Source of the DNA: Niabella soli DSM 19437
GTDB lineage: Bacteria > Bacteroidota > Bacteroidia > Chitinophagales > Chitinophagaceae
Assembly (NCBI RefSeq): GCF_000243115.2
Contig: NZ_CP007035.1
Coordinates: forward strand, 2,914,001 to 2,978,000
DNA: 64,000 bases
Direction: 5' to 3'
A program made the translations under genes and the position numbers. The notes below the pieces were generated by a model, which was given only the letters and a program-made list of their open reading frames with translations, ran no database searches and was not told where the DNA came from. Shown here one piece after another: positions 14,839 through 21,758 of the stretch. How positions within the stretch are numbered: the stretch's first letter is position 1; each line of letters opens with the position of its first letter.

Positions 14839-16065
14839 TTAGTGCTGCTTCCACTTTTTAACGATTAGGGTGGAGTTGGTACCTCCAAACCCAAAAGAAT
14901 TCGACAAAAATACGTCTATATTTTTATTAGCAGTCTTTTTCACAATATTTAGGGAGGCGGAATCGGCATCGGGATGCTCAAAATTGATATTGGGGGCTAT
15001 GAAACTATGTTCCATCATAATACTGGAATACACGATCTCACTGGCGCCGGCCATCCAGCATTCATGTCCGGTCATTGATTTTGTGGAACTTACGGGCGTA
15101 TGACAGCCAGCAAATACTTCATTTATCGCCTTTGCCTCACTGGCGTCCCCCGCAGGCGTGCTCGTGGCGTGTGCATTGATATAGTCGATTACGCCGGGTT
15201 CGAGTGCCGCATCCTGCAGTGCCATCCGTAAAGATTTGGCTGGCCCGGCTACGGTCGGGTTCGAAATATGCTCCCCGTTGGAAGAAAACCCATAACCGAT
15301 AATTTCGCCGATAATTGTAGCCCCGCGTTTTTGTGCCGATTCCAGGCTCTCCAGGATCACGGTGGCCGCTCCGCCGCTGGGAATCAGCCCATCCCGGTCC
15401 TTATCAAAGGGGCGGGAGGCCTTTTCGGGTATCTCTTCCCGGACTGAAAAGGCTCCTAATGCATCAAAAGTACCCATAGACAGGTGATTGATCTCCTGCG
15501 CGCCTCCGGCTACGATACATTGCTGCAGCCCCATCTTTATTAAAATATAAGCAAGCCCGATGGCGTGGGAACCGCTGGCACAGGCCGCGCTTACCGTAAG
15601 ATTGATCCCTTTCAGCTTAAAAATAGTGGCCAGGTTCATAGTTACCGTAGAATTCAGGGTTTGAAACACGGCCGCTGACCCCACCAGCTGGGTGTCCTTT
15701 TTTTCCCGGATCAGATCAGTGGATTCGATGACCGCTTTTGCAGAACTGTCGTTCCCGTAAAGAATACCCGGCTCCATTTTCACCAGGTCGGCTTCTGTTA
15801 AACCGGCTTCTTTTAACGCTTCCACTGTTGCCATGTAAGCATATTCGCCTTCCTCCGGCAACATGATGCGGGAGCGCCGATCCAACAGCCCTTTTAAAGA
15901 GGGCCGCTCCACAAAACCCGTCAGGGCCGAACGGTACCCGAATGCCTTGCGTACCGGGTCAAAGATGATCCCCGATTTCCCGTTATACAACGAATCCTTT
16001 ACTTCCCGCAGGTTTTTACCCAGGCAGGAGTAGATGCCGCGCCCTGTTATCACTACTCGGTTCAT
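14839..16065 (-). CDS. Beta-ketoacyl-ACP synthase, third active KS
   Basis: 408 residues, full-length FabB/FabF-type condensing enzyme. Cys162 lies in SAACASGSHA, His299 in NAHATST and His334 in MTGHECWMAG. All catalytic residues are present, and the GFGGTNS C-terminal loop is intact. Of the three active KSs in the cluster, this one is closest to ordinary type II fatty acid enzymes. It starts a two-gene unit with the ACP at 14579. The ATG at 16065 has a -7 box only 5 nt upstream, so its mRNA may be nearly leaderless. Confidence 0.9.
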   Translation of the reverse strand: MNRVVITGRGIYSCLGKNLREVKDSLYNGKSGIIFDPVRKAFGYRSALTGFVERPSLKGLLDRRSRIMLPEEGEYAYMATVEALKEAGLTEADLVKMEPGILYGNDSSAKAVIESTDLIREKKDTQLVGSAAVFQTLNSTVTMNLATIFKLKGINLTVSAACASGSHAIGLAYILIKMGLQQCIVAGGAQEINHLSMGTFDALGAFSVREEIPEKASRPFDKDRDGLIPSGGAATVILESLESAQKRGATIIGEIIGYGFSSNGEHISNPTVAGPAKSLRMALQDAALEPGVIDYINAHATSTPAGDASEAKAINEVFAGCHTPVSSTKSMTGHECWMAGASEIVYSSIMMEHSFIAPNINFEHPDADSASLNIVKKTANKNIDVFLSNSFGFGGTNSTLIVKKWKQH

Positions 16066-16070
16066 TGTTG

Positions 16071-16078
16071 CAAACGTA
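16071..16078 (-). promoter_or_regulatory. -7 box for the KS/ACP unit
   Basis: Minus-strand TACGTTTG, exact TAnnTTTG, ending 5 nt before the ATG at 16065. A transcription start at the usual distance would fall at or next to the start codon. Confidence 0.4.
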
Positions 16079-16151
16079 CAGGAAATTTTTCGTTCATAAA
16101 TTACGCCATTTTCCCTGCCGGTGGTTTATCTTGGTCAGCAAATCAAGGGAT

Positions 16152-17117
16152 ATGGAACCCATAAAAATAGCTACCGCTCAGTTTGAAAACCGTAGCAATG
16201 ACAAAAAATATAATCTGGAAAAGATCAGGCAGCTTTCTGCCATTGCAGCAGCGGATGGCGCACAGGCAATAGCCTTTCACGAATGCAGCGTCACCGGTTA
16301 TACTTTCGCACGCCACCTGACAGAGGAGCAACTGCTGGAAATTGCAGAACCTATACCCAACGGACCTTCTGTAGGGAAACTGCAGGAGATCGCTGCAATA
16401 AACAACATCACCGTGCTGGCGGGTCTATTTGAAAAAGATGCTTCCAACAACCTCTTCAAAGCCTATGTATGCGTGGATAAAAACGGCCTGGTGGCTAAAT
16501 ACCGCAAACTGCACCCCTTTATCAATCCTTTTCTGAAACCGGGCAATGAGTACGTGGTATTTGACCTGCAGGGCTGGAAATGTGGTATACTCATCTGCTA
16601 TGACAATAATGTTGTTGAAAATGTACGTGCCACCGCGCTGCTGGGCGCTGATATTATATTTATGCCGCATGTAACAATGTGCACGCCGAGCCCGCGCCCG
16701 GGTGCGGGCTTCGTGGATCCGGCGCTCTGGGAACGCCGCGCAACTGACCCCACCCCATTGCGACTGGAATTTGACGGCATGAAAGGCCGCTCCTGGTTGA
16801 TGAAATGGCTGCCTGCACGTGCCTATGATAATGCTATCTACGCAGTTTTTGCTAACCCTATTGGCATGGATGATGATCAGTTGAAGAATGGATGCTCCAT
16901 GATTATAGACCCCTTCGGCGATGTGATTGCAGAGTGTCGTAAGCTGGATGAAGAAGTAGTAACGGCAACGCTCACACCGGAAAAACTGCATACGGCCGGT
17001 GGTTACCGGTATCGCCAGGCAAGAAGGCCCGCATTATACAAGGACATTATCGGTGCAGCGCATCAAAGCGAGCAGAAAGTAGTGTGGTTACAACAACAAT
17101 CCGGGGCTGTTCAATAA
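16152..17117 (+). CDS. Nitrilase-superfamily carbon-nitrogen hydrolase
   Basis: 321 residues from the ATG at 16152, which follows an AAGGGA stretch; the longer frame from 16065 adds 29 residues without homology. Catalytic triad: Glu44 (FHECSVTGY), Lys119 (KYRKLHPF) and Cys149 (GILICYDN). Nitrilase-family enzymes hydrolyse nitriles, amides or carbamoyl groups; the sequence around the Cys is amidase-like. The substrate cannot be told. It is transcribed away from the pigment cluster, with 86 bp between the start codons, so it need not be linked to it. Confidence 0.88.
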   Translation: MEPIKIATAQFENRSNDKKYNLEKIRQLSAIAAADGAQAIAFHECSVTGYTFARHLTEEQLLEIAEPIPNGPSVGKLQEIAAINNITVLAGLFEKDASNNLFKAYVCVDKNGLVAKYRKLHPFINPFLKPGNEYVVFDLQGWKCGILICYDNNVVENVRATALLGADIIFMPHVTMCTPSPRPGAGFVDPALWERRATDPTPLRLEFDGMKGRSWLMKWLPARAYDNAIYAVFANPIGMDDDQLKNGCSMIIDPFGDVIAECRKLDEEVVTATLTPEKLHTAGGYRYRQARRPALYKDIIGAAHQSEQKVVWLQQQSGAVQ

Positions 17118-17140
17118 AAAAAATAATGACCCATGAAAAA

Positions 17141-17161
17141 GGCCGTCCTTTACAGACGGCC
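17141..17161 (-). terminator. Rho-independent terminator between convergent genes
   Basis: GGCCGTC-CTTTACA-GACGGCC, perfect 7-bp stem. On the minus strand the hairpin is followed by TTTTTC, so it best serves the DUF2911 gene; it may also stop the nitrilase transcript. Confidence 0.75.
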
Positions 17162-17186
17162 CTGATTAATTTCTTTTAACCCATTC

Positions 17187-17702
17187 TTATTTTACGGTAA
17201 AGCCCGCTTCATGATCACCCCATGAAAGCGATACCCTTCCGTCGTTACTGATGGTATAGGTCAGCTTTTCTGCAAACTGCGCGGGCTTTGTGCTTTTTAC
17301 CGTTACCCGCAGTGCGTCATCCGCCTCAGTGTACTCGGTGCCCCACTGATCCCATTTTTTATTAAAGATAAAAGTCCAGTCTCCACCAGTGGTTAGTACA
17401 TGCAAGCCATATTTGCCTGCTGCAAGCTGTTTACCATTAATGGTAGCATCTTTACTGATCTCAAATAAGGTGGTTTTATTAGCCCCGGCGCGCCAAACCT
17501 TTCCATCCATTGGTTCTACATTTTTACCAATGGTACGTCCCTTTACCGAGGGCTGGCTATAATCGATCTTAACCGTCGCGCCTGATTTAATTGTTTTTGA
17601 AACAGTAGCTGGCGGACTTGCCGGTTTTTTCTGCATGTCATTTTGGGCGGCAGCGCCGATCACCAAGGAAATACCCGCAAGAAAGAAGAATATTTTTTTC
17701 AT
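17187..17702 (-). CDS. DUF2911 domain secreted protein
   Basis: 171 residues. A signal peptide (about 1-19, ending AAQ) precedes one DUF2911 domain covering the rest. Typical blocks are DYSQPSVKGRTIG, KVWRAGANKTTLFE and AAGKYGLHVLTTGGDWTFIF. DUF2911 proteins are common in the Bacteroidota periplasm and have no proven function; the fold looks like a beta-sandwich. No operon partner is visible: it is flanked by a terminator and a divergent gene. Confidence 0.9.
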   Translation of the reverse strand: MKKIFFFLAGISLVIGAAAQNDMQKKPASPPATVSKTIKSGATVKIDYSQPSVKGRTIGKNVEPMDGKVWRAGANKTTLFEISKDATINGKQLAAGKYGLHVLTTGGDWTFIFNKKWDQWGTEYTEADDALRVTVKSTKPAQFAEKLTYTISNDGRVSLSWGDHEAGFTVK

Positions 17703-17834
17703 TTAAGTATGTTTTAAAAAATGGCGCAAATTGTTTGCCAAGTCATCTAATATAAGAATGTTTTTTTACATTTGACCCTTACAATTGCGATAAATTTTTA
17801 ATGACCATTTTACCAATCGAACTAACCCCAAAAC

Positions 17835-18727
17835 ATGAAATTATCAATATCCCTGCTGCTGACACTATTCATTTTTATATCGGCAAACGCGCAAACAAGA
17901 AAATATAGTTACTATTTTGACAACAAATTAAAGCCCGTAGATCAAAAAAAGCTTCGATATACGGAAGGGGGTTCAGACAGGACTCGATTATGTGGGTCGA
18001 TTTCTTTTACATAAAAGATAATAAAAAACTGTTTTCAGCTTCTTTTTCAGACACTGCTTTGAACGTATTGCAGGGAAGAAGTATTGAGTATAATCCGAGC
18101 GGCCACGCAAGTGCATTGAAAAATTACAAGGCAAATGTGCTGGACGGACTTATGGAAAAATGGGATAGCCTGGGGCAACTTACAGATTCTGTAATTTATA
18201 AGGACGGCGTTGTTGCATTAAAAAAACGCTTTTTCTATGCCCGCAAATCCCTCATTAATGAGGTTACAACGGATAGCATCAACAATACATTACTCGATAT
18301 CAGCTATGACAGCACCGGCAAAAAGAGCCGTGAAATTTATTTTTCGGGCGATAAGGGTATCGAAAAGATTTATTTGCCTGATGGCACTGAAAAAACAGGT
18401 GATAGCTTGTACTCCCGGGAGGAACGGGCCGCTTCTTTTCCCGGTCGCGGCAATGCCTTTGGAGCATACTTAACACAAACCCTTGACCCCAAAGTCCCCT
18501 ATCAAAACGGAGCACCCGCCGGAAGCTACCGGGTTATCGTTCAATTTATAATAGACAAAGATGGATACATTTCTAACATCAGGGCTTTAACCCAAATGGG
18601 GTATGGAATGGAAGATGAGGTAATAAGGCTCATTAAAAACTCGGGCAGGTGGGTTCCCGCGATGCAATACGGACGCCCTGTAAAAGCTTATCGAAAACAG
18701 CCGGTTACGTTTCTTGTTCAAAGATAG
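17835..18727 (+). pseudogene. Secreted TonB C-terminal domain (energy transducer-like) protein, frameshifted
   Basis: The start at 17835 encodes a good signal peptide (MKLSISLLLTLFIFISANAQ) and about 39 further residues, then stops in its own frame. The remainder, with a TonB-C domain at the C-terminus (GSYRVIVQFIIDKDGYISNI and then DEVIRLIKNSGRWVPA), is read in the frame that starts before 17990. The two halves join well if one base is added in the G5 run at 17967-17971: LRYTEGG then FRQDSIMWVDFF, which matches the family pattern. So either the gene is broken or the homopolymer was miscalled. Similar Bacteroidota proteins are periplasmic, with unknown roles beside TonB systems. Confidence 0.75.
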
Positions 18728-18866
18728 AAGTACAACCACCAGCATTCAGCGCCCGCCGGCTTTTTAAAATGATTTTAACGGTTATAAAAGGATCCTGTTT
18801 TAAACCTTTTTAAGGTAAAAGCTTCCATAGAATAGGTACGTTTTATTAACTATTAAAACATTTACT

Positions 18867-19049
18867 ATGAAAACTTTTAAACTGTTTTTTATTGGTTTGA
18901 TTGCAATGCTGTTTATAACCGCATTAAATTCCTGCACTGTACGAGCTTACTCTTATGGCCCGCGCCGCCAGGTTTGGGTGCCTGGTCACTGGACAACCGG
19001 GTATTATGGCGGCAGCCATTGGGTACGCGGACATTATGAATACAGGTAA
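18867..19049 (+). CDS. Small YXWGXW-type lipoprotein
   Basis: 60 residues. A hydrophobic signal ends in the lipobox LNSC (Cys23), then a short aromatic, Gly/Arg-rich mature part with VWVPGHW and HWVRGHYEYR, the repeated W-x-P-G-H-W pattern of YXWGXW proteins. Such small lipoproteins are usually exported to the cell envelope and their function is not known. It is a single-gene unit with its own upstream region. Confidence 0.8.
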   Translation: MKTFKLFFIGLIAMLFITALNSCTVRAYSYGPRRQVWVPGHWTTGYYGGSHWVRGHYEYR

Positions 19050-19101
19050 CTATTATTCGCTGTTGAACCCTGCCCCATCCGTACCGGCACGGGCGGGCGG
19101 G

Positions 19102-19157
19102 CATTAAGAAGTTAAGGGCATTTAAAAGACCTCTCAATGCTTCTTAACTCCTTAATG
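19102..19157. terminator. Inverted repeat between convergent genes
   Basis: CATTAAGAAGTTAAG (19102-19116) pairs with CTTAACTCCTTAATG (19143-19157), 14 of 15 positions. It fills the gap between the YXWGXW gene and the M3 peptidase. Bidirectional terminator or a palindromic repeat element. Confidence 0.5.
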
Positions 19158-19160
19158 GTT

Positions 19161-20882
19161 TTACTTCAGTTTATCCAGTTCCCCTTTTACAAACTCCATT
19201 AATCCTTTGATATGGTTGGGTGAAAGATCGAATTGTAATCCGGCCGCTTCAAACAGTTGCGGCAGGGTCCTGGTTCCGCCCAGGCTTAAAGCATTGATAT
19301 AATTAGTTAAAGCCTGTTCCTTGTTTTTCTTAAACTGTTGCCAAAGACCGATGGCGCCCAGTTGCGCGATCCCGTATTCGATATAATAAAAAGGCACTTC
19401 GTACAAATGAAGTTGGCGTTGCCAGTTAAAATTACGGTAGTCCTCCAGCCCGGTTGTATCAAGGGTTGCAGGGGTGAATTCTTCCAGGATCGTTCTCCAC
19501 ATTACACGTCTTTCTTCGGTGCTATGATTGGGATTTTCATAGATCCAGTGCTGGAATTTATCGATAGTCGCGATCCAGGGGAATATCGTCAGCACCCGCT
19601 CCAGTTGTTGTTCATGTGCCCGTTTTAATTCTTCCGGCGTTTTAAAGAATTCGGTCCAGTAATCCATGCTGAACAATTCCATGCTCATGCTGGCCACTTC
19701 CGCTATTTCCGTCGGGTATTCCTTAAAAGCCGCCAGTTGCAATGGATGCGCCAGGAAGGAATGGATCGCGTGGCCGCCTTCGTGCACCATGGTGGTTACA
19801 TCATCCATAGTGCCTGCAGCATTCATAAAAATAAACGGGGCGCCCGTTTCCGCCAGCGGGCAGTTATAGCCGCCCGGAGCCTTTCCCTTACGGCTTTCCA
19901 GATCCAGCCGCCCCATGGCATTCATGGTTTTCAGGCAATCCCCAAAAAAAGGTTTCAGGTCGGTAAAACAATGGATCGCTTTCTCAATTAAATCGCTTCC
20001 GGTTGTAAAGGGGCGCAGCGGTTCAATACCCGCAGGCTCGGCATCTATATCCCAGGGACGCAGGGCGTCTAAACCCAGCTTTGCTTTTTTTTGCTGGTAG
20101 ATTTCATCCACCAGCGGCAATACATGTTGTTTTACGGCTTCATGAAACTGGAAACAGTTTTCCTTTGTATAATCAAACCGGCCCAGTTCTGCAAAACGAT
20201 AATCGCGGTAATTGTCGTACCCTGCATTTAGGGCCACCTGATGCCGCTTTTTTAACAGGGAGCTGAATAATTCATCCAGCGCCGTTTTATCTTCTAACCG
20301 GCGGTCGCCGATCTTTCTATACACGTCTTCCCTTTGTTTCCTGTCAGGATTCTCTAAAAATTTTGCTGCCTGCTGCAGGGTAAATTCCTGCCCGTTTACG
20401 GTTACCATCATTTTGCCGGCAATCATTCCGAACTGCTGGGCTTCCACCGCTAATTCAGATTGCAGGGGGATATTTGCCTCGCGAAACAGGTCGATATTCT
20501 TTTTTACATTACGCAAATAAGTAAAAAATTCTGGAGCCGTAAGCTCTTTTGAAAACCGGCTATCGATCAACTTTCTATTCAACTGATCGGCATAGGGCTG
20601 CATTTGGGGCTGAATCTCCGTCATGAAAAAAGTAAACGATTCCGCCAGTGCGACGTCAGTAGTGTCCCGGGTCATATTGATCTGGCGCCAGCAGGCATCT
20701 TCACTCACCACAGCTTCCAGTTCGCTGATATCCTGCAGCCAGCCATCCAGATCGGCTTTAGCTGTAAGCGGGCGATCTGCCAGCTCCTTAAAATAAGGCT
20801 CAAGTGTGGCCCAATCGGTTACTTTAAAATCTTTTGCCAGGAACCGGCGTTCCCGCGGCTGAATATTTGCATTTAAATCCAT
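19161..20882 (-). CDS. M3 family oligoendopeptidase
   Basis: 573 residues from the ATG at 20882 (an ATG 21 bp further up is the alternative). The zinc motif VHEGGHAIH gives HEXXH at about 367-371, and the third Glu ligand lies in the EIAEVASMSMELF segment about 25 residues later. The architecture is that of oligoendopeptidase F / M3: a long helical N-terminal region that closes the active-site cleft and no signal peptide, so it should be cytoplasmic and degrade short peptides. A single-gene unit. Confidence 0.93.
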   Translation of the reverse strand: MDLNANIQPRERRFLAKDFKVTDWATLEPYFKELADRPLTAKADLDGWLQDISELEAVVSEDACWRQINMTRDTTDVALAESFTFFMTEIQPQMQPYADQLNRKLIDSRFSKELTAPEFFTYLRNVKKNIDLFREANIPLQSELAVEAQQFGMIAGKMMVTVNGQEFTLQQAAKFLENPDRKQREDVYRKIGDRRLEDKTALDELFSSLLKKRHQVALNAGYDNYRDYRFAELGRFDYTKENCFQFHEAVKQHVLPLVDEIYQQKKAKLGLDALRPWDIDAEPAGIEPLRPFTTGSDLIEKAIHCFTDLKPFFGDCLKTMNAMGRLDLESRKGKAPGGYNCPLAETGAPFIFMNAAGTMDDVTTMVHEGGHAIHSFLAHPLQLAAFKEYPTEIAEVASMSMELFSMDYWTEFFKTPEELKRAHEQQLERVLTIFPWIATIDKFQHWIYENPNHSTEERRVMWRTILEEFTPATLDTTGLEDYRNFNWQRQLHLYEVPFYYIEYGIAQLGAIGLWQQFKKNKEQALTNYINALSLGGTRTLPQLFEAAGLQFDLSPNHIKGLMEFVKGELDKLK

Positions 20883-20957
20883 AGTAGAAATATAACTATG
20901 CAAAACCAGGTCCCAATGTAACTTAGTTTTACAATTTAAAAAACTTCAATAAAAACA

Positions 20958-20983
20958 ACGCGCCCCGGCAGAGCGGAGCGCGT
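20958..20983 (-). terminator. Terminator of the DUF5606 gene
   Basis: ACGCGCCCCG / CGGAGCGCGT stem with one mismatch, followed on the minus strand by TTGTTTTTATTG. It lies 20 bp after the DUF5606 stop codon. Confidence 0.7.
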
Positions 20984-21002
20984 AACTATTTTAAAGTATT
21001 TT

Positions 21003-21572
21003 TTATTTTTTAGCGGCTCCGTCCTCAGCTGATTTTTTCGCAGCGGTTTTTTTGGCCGCCGTTTTTTTTGCAGGCGTTTTTTCTTCTACTGCCGCTGTTT
21101 TTGCTTCTTTTGTTTTAGCAGCCGCCTTTTTCTTTGGTTCTGCTTCAACCACTTCTTCTTTTACCTCTGCTGCTTCTTCGGCTTCAGGCGCTGTAAGTTT
21201 AATATCCACCCCCGCTTTCTGTAAAATGTCAAACCATTTTACCATTTTTTTCATATCTGAGGCATACACCCTTTCAAAATCCATATCAGGATATACTTCC
21301 TGAAAATAGGTTTTGATCGCTTTATCATTTTTTACATCAGGAAGCGCTGTGCTGCTGGCCTTCATGGCGTTAAAAACATCCACAAGGTTCACATTATCCC
21401 GTACCGTGTAAATTTCTATACTCTCCAGATGTGAGAACTGGTGAATACGGGAAGAGGCAAACTTGGTTGTCTGATCGTTTAACGAACGCACGATCGCGCC
21501 GTCGTTCTTGCTGCTGATCAGCTCATACAAGCCGGGTAATCCACTAACTGCTACTAACTTATTATACTCCAT
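21003..21572 (-). CDS. DUF5606 domain protein with Lys/Ala-rich tail
   Basis: 189 residues from the ATG at 21572. The N-terminal part (about 1-115) matches the Bacteroidota DUF5606 family: LVAVSGLPGLYELISSKNDG, then SSRIHQFSHLESIEIYT. The C-terminal third is a low-complexity acidic stretch followed by a Lys/Ala tail (KKTAAKKTAAKK), as in histone-like or nucleic-acid-binding tails. The domain is thought to bind something in the cytoplasm; no function is established. Terminated by its own hairpin. Confidence 0.85.
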   Translation of the reverse strand: MEYNKLVAVSGLPGLYELISSKNDGAIVRSLNDQTTKFASSRIHQFSHLESIEIYTVRDNVNLVDVFNAMKASSTALPDVKNDKAIKTYFQEVYPDMDFERVYASDMKKMVKWFDILQKAGVDIKLTAPEAEEAAEVKEEVVEAEPKKKAAAKTKEAKTAAVEEKTPAKKTAAKKTAAKKSAEDGAAKK

Positions 21573-21758
21573 GGTCAATTTTTAAGTCCTGCAAAATAAA
21601 CGACATTTTTTTAAACTCAGACTAAAAGACGGGTTTTATACACAAATTGGCCTGTTTAATGCGTATTTGTTAAAAAAACAGGCATTATCATTTCAATTTT
21701 GCACAATAACAAAAGTAAAGGACGAAAGTTTACTGTTTTTTAAACGTCCAATGCCCTT

